Of a stretch of DNA of 20,031 bases, positions 1-7,544 are shown in pieces (the stretch's first letter is position 1; every line of letters begins with the position of its first letter). The DNA is taken from positions 1 to 20,031 of the forward strand of contig JAKVCH010000010.1 of NCBI GenBank assembly GCA_022447485.1, in the 5' to 3' direction. The DNA is from Polyangiaceae bacterium (lineage in GTDB: Bacteria; Myxococcota_A; Polyangia; Polyangiales; Polyangiaceae). Position numbers and translations under genes: made by a program. The notes beneath the pieces are model-generated. The model saw only the letters and a list, made by a program, of their open reading frames with translations. It did no database searches and had not been told where the DNA came from.

Positions 1-258
1 ATCATGAGTGTTAATCCTGGATTCGGCGGGCAGAAATTCATCCCCGAAGTGTTACCGAAGATTGAGCGCTTGCGTAAAACGATCGAAAGCCGTGGTCTTG
101 GGATCGACATTGAGGTCGATGGCGGCGTTTCGCCCCTCACAGTTCAATCAGTCGTGAGTGCCGGCGCCAATGTGCTCGTCGCGGGCGCAGCGATATTTGG
201 TCAAGCCGACCGTGCCGCTGCGATCAACGAAATCCGACAAGCCGTAAAAGAAAAATGA
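1..258 (+). CDS. rpe: Ribulose-phosphate 3-epimerase, C-terminal part (5' end outside window)
   Basis: The reading frame is already open at base 1 and ends at TGA 256-258, giving the last 85 residues of a protein normally near 220. The fragment opens with the family signature VNPGFGGQKFI, the phosphate-binding and substrate loop of the (beta/alpha)8 epimerase. It continues with IEVDGGV, which holds the conserved active-site Asp, and AGANVLVAGAAIFG, the second phosphate-binding loop near the barrel end. By family knowledge the cytosolic enzyme interconverts D-ribulose 5-phosphate and D-xylulose 5-phosphate in the pentose phosphate pathway, using a bound divalent metal. The stop overlaps the ATG of the next gene (ATGA at 255-258), so the two are probably co-transcribed and translationally coupled. 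The first ATG at base 4 is internal to the family motif and is not the true start. Confidence 0.95.
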   Translation: MMSVNPGFGGQKFIPEVLPKIERLRKTIESRGLGIDIEVDGGVSPLTVQSVVSAGANVLVAGAAIFGQADRAAAINEIRQAVKEK

Positions 259-1691
259 GCAGATCCTGGATCTGTTGCGCGCTTTTCATCTCCGGCATCA
301 GCTCTTGCCAACCGAAAAGCTTAAGCCACTCGACCCGAGTAGAAACTCAAGCGCAAAAGCCAACTCTCCAGGAAATTCCCCTCATCAGCGAAGAAACCCA
401 GCAAATTGAATCCGGCCCCATCATCTCTGTCGGGCGAGAAATTTCAATCGAACGAGAACTCAGAAAAGTCGAAAAGATTCGGGGTCTAACGGCAAAGGAA
501 AAAGTCGGCGCGCGAGAGGTCAAGACGCACCAACTACTCGCCCACGTTCGCCGTATCGTTGAGCGAGATGTGCCAGAAAGAGTGCTGATCGCCCAGGAAA
601 AAGCCATGATTTCTTTGGGATTCGCCCCCTTCGGCTTTGACCTAAAGAACGCCATGTTAACGCTGCTCGATGACCAGTTAGCGGGCCTCTATGATCCCAA
701 ATACGGACTCATGCTTCTACGAGACAACTTAGGTCAACGCCTCAGGCAAGCCACACTTCAGCATGAGCTTGTCCACGCTCTCCAAGATCAACACTACGAC
801 TTATCGCCCCTGAATGATTATTCTTCTGCCAGCGGTGATAAACGCACTGCCTTCAGCGCATTAGCTGAGGGCGATGCCACTAGCGTCATGTTCGATCTAC
901 TGCTGCAACCCAAAGGACAGACAGCGCTTGACCTGAGTGAGGAGGAAATTTTTGATTCGTTTCGCTCAGGCTCCGACTCCTCTGCAAAGGAAATACCTAC
1001 CCTGCTTCGACGCTCCGCAATTGCTCCTTACCAATATGGTCTCCAATTTGTTCATGCTTTGCGAAGAAGAGGAGGTTGGCCCGAGGTAAATCGAGCGTTT
1101 TTGCGCCAGCCGAGTAGTACTGAGCAAATTCTTCATCTCAAAAAATACGACGACAATGAGGTGCCCCTCTCACTTCAGCCTTTGATTCCAACGAACCAAG
1201 GTTGGAGCTTGATTGATCACGACACCCAAGGAGAGTTAGGCATTCTTCTCTTCTTGGAAGAGGCGCTTTCCAAAGAAAAATCAGCCACCGCCGCGTCCGG
1301 TTGGGGTGCCGACCTCCTCAGCGTCTGGAGCCAGAAAGAAGACCTCAACCCTTCCGCGCAGCCATCGAAAACCACGCTTTCCAGTCAGCCAGATCCTGAA
1401 GCCATCGCTGAACTGATTCTCTGGCAAATACGCATGGATAGTGAACGAGATGCCCAGGAGTTGTTCGCCGCTCTACAACCGCAAAACCAAACAGGCATTG
1501 GCCTAGGTGGTGGTGTATGTTTTGAGCAATCTGGCAAAAGAGTGCTCTTCATTCAGCGAGAACGCGAAAATATCCTGCTCAGAGTTGCCCCTGCTCAAAT
1601 CGGTTCCCGCCCATCCTCTTGCAGCGAACGAACGCTCAAAGATATACATGTTGCTCCTCGCGGGGACAGCCGTTCAGCAGGTATTCAGTGA
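255..1691 (+). CDS. Putative zinc-metallopeptidase lipoprotein (HExxH, gluzincin-like)
   Basis: A 478-residue exported protein. Residues 1-18 form a short hydrophobic signal ending in a lipobox (I-S-S-C18), so it is probably a lipoprotein. Residues 170-174 read H-E-L-V-H inside LQHELVHALQDQHYDL, a zinc-binding HExxH helix. About 30 residues later E205, in ALAEGDAT, is well placed as the third zinc ligand. The pairing HELxHALQDQ...EGDA is seen in surface metallopeptidase-like proteins of bacteria and archaea. I do not know a characterised member or its substrate. The region before the motif (about 60-160) is charged and helical-looking. The C-terminal half has no motif I recognise, and C-terminal cysteines are present. 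It overlaps rpe by 4 bp (ATGA), which fixes the ATG start. The metabolic neighbour says little about function. The exported-peptidase call rests on the motif; proteolytic activity is inferred. Confidence 0.85.
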   Translation: MSRSWICCALFISGISSCQPKSLSHSTRVETQAQKPTLQEIPLISEETQQIESGPIISVGREISIERELRKVEKIRGLTAKEKVGAREVKTHQLLAHVRRIVERDVPERVLIAQEKAMISLGFAPFGFDLKNAMLTLLDDQLAGLYDPKYGLMLLRDNLGQRLRQATLQHELVHALQDQHYDLSPLNDYSSASGDKRTAFSALAEGDATSVMFDLLLQPKGQTALDLSEEEIFDSFRSGSDSSAKEIPTLLRRSAIAPYQYGLQFVHALRRRGGWPEVNRAFLRQPSSTEQILHLKKYDDNEVPLSLQPLIPTNQGWSLIDHDTQGELGILLFLEEALSKEKSATAASGWGADLLSVWSQKEDLNPSAQPSKTTLSSQPDPEAIAELILWQIRMDSERDAQELFAALQPQNQTGIGLGGGVCFEQSGKRVLFIQRERENILLRVAPAQIGSRPSSCSERTLKDIHVAPRGDSRSAGIQ

Positions 1692-1775
1692 ATCACTGCA
1701 GGTCAGGATGAACCCTGCTCACATTCTAGCCCAATAAGAGCTTCCGAGGATGATCCCCCGGCCCATTCCAAAGAC

Positions 1776-1790
1776 CACCCACGCTGGGTG
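1776..1790 (+). terminator. Weak hairpin after the rpe/lipoprotein pair
   Basis: CACCCA, three loop bases, then TGGGTG forms a perfect 6-bp GC-rich stem in the 236-bp gap 1692-1927. The sequence after it is AATCAATTTAG rather than a U-run, so it is at best a weak intrinsic terminator. It could equally be an incidental hairpin. I see nothing else definite in this gap. Confidence 0.25.
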
Positions 1791-1927
1791 AATCAATTTA
1801 GACACTGAACATATTCCACAACGGCTCTCAGATGCCTGAAAACGAGAAATTATTCAGGAGAAAACCCTGCCAATCGAGGCGAAAACTTTGGCTGATAAGG
1901 TAATGGCACAAGATCTGCATTCAACTC

Positions 1928-2569
1928 ATGATGCAGACCAGCAACGCCTGTCACGTCGGCGACTTAGCCGCCATGAACTCTGATCAACCGAACCTATCAG
2001 CGCCTGAAGCGAATCAGGGCCAGAAACGAGGGTTCGAAACATGGCTGTCTTTAGTTGCGTCTACCTGTGGAGCTGACGACGCAAGACTGATTCGCATTGA
2101 CTTGTTCACGCCCAAAGAGCTTATCCACGACCACTATCAGCTTCGTTTCGAACTACGAAATCGAGAGGAGCGAACCTCTACTCCATTGTGCTTTCACGGC
2201 TCCTCTTCCCGTCAAGCAGTTCTCGACCACCACGAATGGGAAGGCGTACTCGAAGGGGGAGAATTTTTCAGCACAACAATTAGTCTTCATTGCGCGGAAG
2301 AAGAGCTCCAGACTCTCGAGATCCACGGATTGCTGTCAAGATCAGCTGATGCTTGTGTCGAGCAAATTGCCCCCATCTACACCGCCAAGAGTAGGCTCCA
2401 TGCGGCTGGCACTCAGGCCAGCCTCCATCTCCGCCGAGCACCCTCATCCATTTTTTTCCTCAATCGAAACGCTATCAAAGAGTCGATTGATCCTCGGCTG
2501 AATCAGCTGCTCCAGCAACAGCCAAGCTCTGAACTTGAAGAAGAAAGTCCTCTGCTTCGGGCTCAGTAA
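1928..2569 (+). CDS. Hypothetical protein, 213 aa, overlapping the end of the transglutaminase gene
   Basis: I do not recognise this protein. The frame is open for 214 codons. Its codon use (frequent CGA, GAG, CTC, mixed third positions) resembles the neighbouring genes, and its composition looks like a folded soluble protein. There is no signal peptide or membrane segment. The middle (about 50-140) alternates hydrophobic and charged residues with regular Trp, Phe and His, reading like a beta-rich domain. The C-terminal 40 residues are Gln/Glu/Leu-rich and probably disordered or helical. The last 95 bp (2475-2569) overlap, tail to tail, the 3' end of the minus-strand tgpA-like gene. Possible starts are ATG 1928, ATG 1931 and ATG 1973, none with a convincing Shine-Dalgarno sequence; the longest is given. 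A chance ORF is possible but less likely given its length. Confidence 0.55.
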   Translation: MMQTSNACHVGDLAAMNSDQPNLSAPEANQGQKRGFETWLSLVASTCGADDARLIRIDLFTPKELIHDHYQLRFELRNREERTSTPLCFHGSSSRQAVLDHHEWEGVLEGGEFFSTTISLHCAEEELQTLEIHGLLSRSADACVEQIAPIYTAKSRLHAAGTQASLHLRRAPSSIFFLNRNAIKESIDPRLNQLLQQQPSSELEEESPLLRAQ

Positions 2570-4634
2570 AAGGCTCATGACCGTAGCGGGCTAATAGATA
2601 ACGACGCGTCAATCCAAGTGTTTTCTCTCCAAGCGGATGCCCGGCTTCTTCAAGGGAAACTGCGTAGGTGAGGGGAGGAGTCGCGCTTGGCCTAGGTATC
2701 CCCGTCCGTCGTAATGCTTGATCGAGCTCTTGGTAAAGTTCGATAGAACGCTTCTCCTGTTCGCGATCTTGAATCGCCGACGATGATTTGCGCTGGAGGT
2801 AAATCATCGCGGCAACCCCTGCTCCCAACAGAGCAGCGCCCACCAAGCCCAGCAGGCGCCAATTTGTCGAAAGAGGGAAGCTCTTGACTCGATTCTTTGC
2901 TTTTTGCGTAGACTGACGAAAAGAGCGCACAATCGCCAATTGCTTTTGCAGATTAAAACCGACCACATTTTGATCCCAACCCTCGGCAGCGGCCTCCATC
3001 ATATCACGCATCAAATTCCAGACGCCGCGAGACGCGAGGGCATCGCCGACCGCAGCTGGCGGCGTGGGGTCAAACCTCGTCCAACCAACCTTCGGTAAAT
3101 AAACCTCGACCCAAGAATGAGCGTCACCCTGTCTGACAGCATAAAACTCACCAAACCGATTATAAGTCCCGCCCACATAGCCAGTCACATTGCGCGTCGG
3201 CACACCCAGCGTGCGCAAAAGAATCGCCATAGAAGTGGAAAAGAATTCGCAATGACCTCGTTTTGTTTGAAAGAGAAAATCTTCCAAAGGATCCTCAGCA
3301 CGTCCGGAAGTCGAGGTTAAGTCGTAGATATACTGATTCCTGAGATTCTTCTCGAGCAGCGTTGCCTTCTCCCGTGGAGTTTCAGCACCTTCTGTAAGGC
3401 GCTGCGCCAACTCGCGCACTTCAGGTGAAAGCCCTGTTGGTAGCTGCAAATAAGCCTGACGGGCTTGTTGGTACTTCTTCTCTTCAAGCTCTAAATGCGA
3501 TGGCTCGTAGAAATGCTTCCGCTCAAGGAAAACTCGATAATCGACCCCATTCCGTGACGGTGGGCGGTATTCGATCCGACCAAAAGCGTCGATTGTAAAG
3601 CTCGTGCCTCGATCCTTGGGCATACGTAGCTTCGACTTTAATTTCAGAGTCACCGCATCATCAGGATAGAACACCACGAGAGGCTCGATACTCTCCAAGT
3701 GAATCTTCATGACAGCATCCGTTGCTCGAGAGTAACGATGTAAAGGTAGTTCGATACCCCAATCGCGAGCTTGATGATTCCTCACCGTGCGAGCCCATGA
3801 TGAGCCCGAATAATTATCGAAAACAGCGCCGCGCAAATAGAGATTCCGACGCCGCGGCGGATCATCTCCTATTCCAGGCGGTACCACTCGCATCACCAAG
3901 GTCGGATCGGTGCGAATTGTGCCCACTCCGCCTAAATCAACGCGATCGGAAAAGCCCGCCACCCGTGCTGACGAGGTCGGAGTAACATTCCACCAACTAA
4001 AACCTACTCGAGGGAAAGCCATGAAGATCACGGCCGTCAAGACAAACACCGGAACGGATAAGAGGCAGGTAAAGAGTAAAAAACCCTTTCCTATCACTCG
4101 ACGACTCCTCAATATCCTTGGAACATCCACTGGTAAGCCAGTGCGATCGCGAGCCCCTTGCTTATAATTGCCTTCCACCTCACGACGTAAGTGAGAGAGA
4201 ACCAACGCCCCCGGTGTAAACACCAAAAAGCCAAGGAGGGATAAAGCATATGCCAACCCTCCGCCCAAAATCGTGCCAGCAATCAAATGTAGCAAGGCGA
4301 GCAAAATCACTTGGTGGTCATGCAGAGCTCCTCGACGTGTTGCCAAACGCACAATCTGCAAGCCCGCGGCAAATTCCACAACAAGACCGATGGGCTCCGC
4401 TCCCAATGCTAAACGAGCCAACTGCAGTGCCAAAAAGGCAATAGGAACAACCGTGCTCGCTAACTTTAAAATCGCGGATTGGCGAGCCTTCTCGGGGAGA
4501 AATATGGCGACCACCGTGGCAACCAAGGTCACGACATTGACCACAACACCCAATTTGCCACTGGTGACGAGGGCCAGAATACCGAGCAAAGCCAGGGCAT
4601 CTGTCATCAAGCGGTGAACGAAACCGAATCTCAT
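2475..4634 (-). CDS. TgpA-like membrane transglutaminase (DUF3488 / transglutaminase core / DUF4129)
   Basis: A 719-residue integral membrane protein. Residues 1-207 hold about six or seven hydrophobic segments (DUF3488-like region). A large extracytoplasmic part follows, with the papain-like transglutaminase core at about 440-526. The catalytic triad is visible: C462 in RGHCEFFSTSMAILLR, H506 in GDAHSWVEVYL and D522 in RFDPTPP. A further membrane helix lies at about 593-612, and a cytoplasmic DUF4129-type tail at about 630-690 (ELYQELDQALRRTGIPRPSATPPLTYA). This is the domain order of Pseudomonas TgpA. Its ATG overlaps the DUF58 stop (ATGA, 4631-4634), so it is translationally coupled as the last gene of the moxR-DUF58-transglutaminase set. 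The physiological substrate is unknown; a role in envelope protein cross-linking or proteolysis is inference. Its terminal residues, from about 688 on, are encoded in the stretch shared with the convergent gene at 1928-2569. Confidence 0.93.
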   Translation of the reverse strand: MRFGFVHRLMTDALALLGILALVTSGKLGVVVNVVTLVATVVAIFLPEKARQSAILKLASTVVPIAFLALQLARLALGAEPIGLVVEFAAGLQIVRLATRRGALHDHQVILLALLHLIAGTILGGGLAYALSLLGFLVFTPGALVLSHLRREVEGNYKQGARDRTGLPVDVPRILRSRRVIGKGFLLFTCLLSVPVFVLTAVIFMAFPRVGFSWWNVTPTSSARVAGFSDRVDLGGVGTIRTDPTLVMRVVPPGIGDDPPRRRNLYLRGAVFDNYSGSSWARTVRNHQARDWGIELPLHRYSRATDAVMKIHLESIEPLVVFYPDDAVTLKLKSKLRMPKDRGTSFTIDAFGRIEYRPPSRNGVDYRVFLERKHFYEPSHLELEEKKYQQARQAYLQLPTGLSPEVRELAQRLTEGAETPREKATLLEKNLRNQYIYDLTSTSGRAEDPLEDFLFQTKRGHCEFFSTSMAILLRTLGVPTRNVTGYVGGTYNRFGEFYAVRQGDAHSWVEVYLPKVGWTRFDPTPPAAVGDALASRGVWNLMRDMMEAAAEGWDQNVVGFNLQKQLAIVRSFRQSTQKAKNRVKSFPLSTNWRLLGLVGAALLGAGVAAMIYLQRKSSSAIQDREQEKRSIELYQELDQALRRTGIPRPSATPPLTYAVSLEEAGHPLGEKTLGLTRRYLLARYGHEPFTEPEAEDFLLQVQSLAVAGAADSAEDQSTL

Positions 4635-5830
4635 GACTTTTCCTCCACAGGAGAACCCTGGAGGTCTGAAGAGGGTTTTTCGCTTAGTTGAGGCTGTTGT
4701 GAAAGCTGAACAGGAGCGTACGCAATGCTGATATTTTGCGAGTCCAACTCTGGTTCCCCCATGGGGTTCTCTCTTAGCCAGTGCTCCTCTTGACTTGCCA
4801 AGTCTTCACTTGAGCGCTCTAGGTCACTTTGAGCAGATTCAAGGCGAATCAGCGCTAAAAATCGCAAAATTGGATCTGCGCCACTACTGGGGCTTGCAGC
4901 AGCACTTAACCCCGAAGTGGTCTTCAAACGCACCTCTTCTCCTCGTCGCAAATGGGCGACTGCTAAAGACGCCGTATCTCGTATGCGTGCTTCGAAACTC
5001 TTCTTCTCCTCCAGCGATGGTGAGGCCGAATCAACCGTATCATTCAAGAGCAATCGAACCCTTGCCCGTACCTCGCTGCTTCGTTCAATGACCACTCTCG
5101 GCCCACCGCTCGTGCTTCGCTTCCAGTAAATATCCCGCGGGTCATCGCCATCTCGCATCAATCGAATGCCGAAAAACTCTTCTCCTCGTAATCGCGAAGC
5201 AGCAGAACCACCTTGATCCTGCTGCCCGTGCTGCTGGGCGGGTAACCGCCGTTCCTCCACTCCTGGATAGACAATTAATTCACCGGAAGACTCGAGCACC
5301 CTCGACTTTTCGAAGAGACCAAATGGAAAGCGAGTGGCAATGCGAAACGAATCGTGACGGTCGAGACCGCGGCGAACGGGAATTCGGCGATAAGCCGCCA
5401 CCTGGGCCGATTGAGGCGCTACTTTTAGGAAAAAACAACGCTTATCGGCTGGTTGACCCTGACGTAGGTCTTCCACCTCAATCGCGTAGGAAGGCATTTT
5501 CTTTTTATCGTTACGGACCTGTATTTCGACATAGTGCACTCGGCCCACCTGAGATCGCTGGGGTAAGCGCCGAGTGACACGTATTTTTCGTAAACTGCTT
5601 TCGCTGAGGATACCTGAAACGACAATCAAAGAGAGCAGCATTCCAAGCAGCACGTAGAGCAAATTATTTGCCGTTAAGACGCCAACCAGACCGACTCCAA
5701 AAGTGAGCGCTACGTAGTATTTACCCTCGCGAGTAAATTTCAGTCGACGAGGCGCTCGAAACCTCCGCCCCCGTTGTGCTCGAGAAGAACTCTGACGATT
5801 CACGATGGACGACTTTTCATCCTTGATCAA
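4631..5830 (-). CDS. DUF58 domain-containing membrane protein
   Basis: A 399-residue protein. A basic N-terminus (about 1-35) precedes two adjacent membrane helices (about 38-75) with the sequence TANNLLYVLLGMLLSLIVVSGILSE, typical of this family. The DUF58 signature lies at about 214-250: RGEEFFGIRLMRDGDDPRDIYWKRSTSG, the conserved block that precedes a VWA-like fold. The function of DUF58 proteins is not settled; they recur between MoxR ATPases and transglutaminases and are thought to be partners of that module. The given start is TTG at 5830-5828, overlapping the moxR stop (TTGA, 5827-5830). No Shine-Dalgarno is evident there. A GTG nine codons in (ATC GTG AAT) is the main alternative, with AAGGA lying somewhat far upstream of it. 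The C-terminal 60 residues are acidic and Ser/Gln/Glu-rich, and probably disordered. Confidence 0.92.
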   Translation of the reverse strand: MIKDEKSSIVNRQSSSRAQRGRRFRAPRRLKFTREGKYYVALTFGVGLVGVLTANNLLYVLLGMLLSLIVVSGILSESSLRKIRVTRRLPQRSQVGRVHYVEIQVRNDKKKMPSYAIEVEDLRQGQPADKRCFFLKVAPQSAQVAAYRRIPVRRGLDRHDSFRIATRFPFGLFEKSRVLESSGELIVYPGVEERRLPAQQHGQQDQGGSAASRLRGEEFFGIRLMRDGDDPRDIYWKRSTSGGPRVVIERSSEVRARVRLLLNDTVDSASPSLEEKKSFEARIRDTASLAVAHLRRGEEVRLKTTSGLSAAASPSSGADPILRFLALIRLESAQSDLERSSEDLASQEEHWLRENPMGEPELDSQNISIAYAPVQLSQQPQLSEKPSSDLQGSPVEEKS

Positions 5831-6792
5831 AGAGGGGAGGGGATCTTTCGCATGATATCAGCAATCGCTCTTTCCGACTCTTCTCGGGAGGGCATGTAGC
5901 CATCGGCATGAGCTGTCAGTCGAACGCGATGCGCGAGCAAAGGTATCGCCAACGTGTAGATGTCGTCGGGTAGACAATAGTCGCGACCCTCCAACAAGGC
6001 TCGAGCTCTTGCTGCCCTGGCCAGACTCATACCAGCGCGAGTCGAAGCACCAATCGACAGAACTGAGCTCTTACGAGTCGCCGAAATTAAGGTTTGGAGA
6101 TATTTACCAACCTCCGGATCGACCTGAATCTTTTCTACGGCCAACTGCAGATGCGCCAAAGTTTCAGGATTTAGGACCTGACTGACACCCTCAATCCGAT
6201 CTCCCTGTGGGTGCAGCATTAATCGGGTTTCAACTTCTGGTGATGGGTAACCAATCTCCACCCGCATCATAAAACGGTCCAGCTGGGACTCTGGTAAGGG
6301 GAAGGTACCCGCAAAGTCTTGAGGATTTTGAGTCGCCACAACGAAAAATGGTTGAGGTAAGTCATGTGTGACGCCATCAACACTCACTTGACCTTCGTTC
6401 ATCGACTCGAGTAGAGCCGACTGAGTACGCGGACTCGCTCGGTTAATTTCATCTGCCAAGAGAACATTAGAAAAAACAGCACCCTTACGAAGAGTAAAGC
6501 TGGAGTTCTCTTGCTCGTAGACGGTGACGCCTAGTACATCGCTGGGTAGCATATCGCTCGTAAACTGAACGCGATTCATATTGCCACCCACCGCTTTTGC
6601 CAGCGCCCGAGCTAAGGTTGTCTTACCGACCCCCGGGACGTCTTCCAGCAAGATATGACCTCGCGCCAATAGAGCCGTCAAAGCCAGTCCGACAACCTCC
6701 TCTTTACCCTCCAATGCCGTCTCAACGACTTGCCTTAATTGACTAAGAAGTTCGACCTGCACGTCCTTCGAAACACCGACCTGGGAGTTCAT
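5827..6792 (-). CDS. MoxR-family AAA+ ATPase
   Basis: A 321-residue cytosolic AAA+ protein of the usual MoxR length. Walker A is at 51-59 (DVPGVGKTT) and Walker B at about 110-115 (VLLADEINRA). Sensor 1 is VVATQNP at about 151-157, followed by the family-specific FPLPESQLDRFMMR. The C-terminal part carries the lid (ASTRAGMSLARAARARALLEGRDYCLPDDI). MoxR ATPases act as chaperones for partners with VWA-like domains, and the partner here is very probably the DUF58 protein encoded next. ATG 6792 was chosen because the protein then begins with a normal MoxR N-terminus. A longer frame reaching GTG near 6978 would add a Cys/Ser-rich, non-conserved extension and run into the divergent ABC gene. The gene leads a three-gene operon with 4-bp overlaps. 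Which extracytoplasmic process it supports cannot be told from the sequence. Confidence 0.95.
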   Translation of the reverse strand: MNSQVGVSKDVQVELLSQLRQVVETALEGKEEVVGLALTALLARGHILLEDVPGVGKTTLARALAKAVGGNMNRVQFTSDMLPSDVLGVTVYEQENSSFTLRKGAVFSNVLLADEINRASPRTQSALLESMNEGQVSVDGVTHDLPQPFFVVATQNPQDFAGTFPLPESQLDRFMMRVEIGYPSPEVETRLMLHPQGDRIEGVSQVLNPETLAHLQLAVEKIQVDPEVGKYLQTLISATRKSSVLSIGASTRAGMSLARAARARALLEGRDYCLPDDIYTLAIPLLAHRVRLTAHADGYMPSREESERAIADIMRKIPSPL

Positions 6793-6860
6793 CGTGCAAA
6801 GCGTAGCATTTCTGGGACAAAAGGCGTGCTTCCCTGAAGAACAAAAAGAACTTGAGAATG

Positions 6861-6880
6861 AAGCGAGACAATGCTCGCTT
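6861..6880. promoter_or_regulatory. Inverted repeat in the moxR / ABC ATPase divergent gap
   Basis: AAGCGAG, loop ACAATG, then CTCGCTT makes a perfect 7-bp inverted repeat. It lies 12 bp before the chosen ATG of the ABC gene and about 70 bp upstream of moxR. In a 100-bp divergent promoter region this could be an operator or an mRNA hairpin masking the ABC gene start. I found no convincing -35/-10 pair on either strand here. Confidence 0.3.
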
Positions 6881-6892
6881 GAACCACGCAGC

Positions 6893-7543
6893 ATGAACCG
6901 GCGATTACTCAAAAGAGTCGAAGTACAGAACCTCAGCAAGATCTTCGGGGCAACCCCAGCGTTGCGAGGCCAGAACACTGAGTTTCACGCGGGAACGATC
7001 ACAATCCTAGGAGGGGCCAACGGAGCCGGCAAAAGCACCCTACTATCGATTCTTGGTCACCAACTGAAAGCGACCAAAGGCGTCGTGCGGATGGTCACGA
7101 CAGATGGTCTCTGCCTGACGAAACAAGAAGCCCGTTCACAAATAGGTTGGCTCTCACATACAACTAACTGTTATCAACAGCTAAGCGGCCGAGCCAATAT
7201 TGAAATTTTGGCTAAATTACACGGGATTCCCGCTCCTGAGATAGAGCGGGTTACGACGCGACTGCATATTGGAAGATTTGCAGAACGACCAATCTCGACT
7301 CTGAGTCGTGGACAGAGCCAACGCATCGCTCTTGCTCGGGCAATCGTTCACCAGCCCGCTCTACTATTACTCGACGAACCATGGACCGGTTTGGACACAG
7401 CATCCGCAAAGCAACTGGAAGCCATTGTCCAAGAAGAAGCCGAGCGCGGCGCCATTGTTGTCATCGTAAGCCATCAAGACGGACTCGCGACGAAGCTCAA
7501 CGCAAACAGCCTCCTTCTGAAAAACGGTCAACTGCTGAAATAA
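6893..7543 (+). CDS. ABC transporter ATP-binding protein, CcmA-like
   Basis: A 216-residue single ABC ATPase domain with all motifs intact: Walker A at 40-49 (GGANGAGKST), signature LSRGQ at 137-141, Walker B LLLLDEP at 157-163 and the H-loop His194 (IVSHQ). The short length, the LSRGQSQRIALARA block and DEPWTGLD resemble the heme-exporter ATPase CcmA. A general ABC-2-type ATPase cannot be excluded. ATG 6893 is chosen because the protein then starts just before the conserved VEVQNLSKIFG. A GTG at 6794 would add 33 non-conserved residues. No strong Shine-Dalgarno is visible. No permease gene is adjacent: moxR is divergent upstream and bioD is convergent, ending one base away, so its membrane partner must be encoded elsewhere. 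The presence of ccmF and a CcmI-like gene about 9 kb downstream fits a Ccm role but does not prove one. Confidence 0.85.
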   Translation: MNRRLLKRVEVQNLSKIFGATPALRGQNTEFHAGTITILGGANGAGKSTLLSILGHQLKATKGVVRMVTTDGLCLTKQEARSQIGWLSHTTNCYQQLSGRANIEILAKLHGIPAPEIERVTTRLHIGRFAERPISTLSRGQSQRIALARAIVHQPALLLLDEPWTGLDTASAKQLEAIVQEEAERGAIVVIVSHQDGLATKLNANSLLLKNGQLLK

Positions 7544-7544
7544 T

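Noticed and set aside
1507..1737. Plus-strand frame overlapping the end of the metallopeptidase lipoprotein
   Set aside because: It is mostly contained in the real gene in another frame, with no ribosome site or recognisable motif.
2120..2130. TTATCCACG resembling a DnaA box
   Set aside because: A single near-match inside a coding frame, with no cluster of boxes or AT-rich unwinding region nearby, does not make an origin.
2097..2501. 134-codon plus-strand frame inside the hypothetical gene at 1928-2569
   Set aside because: The other frame is longer and has codon use more like the neighbours; this one is Ser/Thr-rich and looks like a frame shadow.
6793..6978. N-terminal extension of MoxR from a GTG near 6978
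   Set aside because: The extra 62 residues are Cys/Ser-rich, unlike any MoxR N-terminus, and would overlap the start of the divergent ABC gene.
6982..6997. Sequence GTTTCACG resembling a parS half-site
   Set aside because: Only one arm matches; the second arm has several mismatches and it lies in the conserved part of the ABC ATPase gene.
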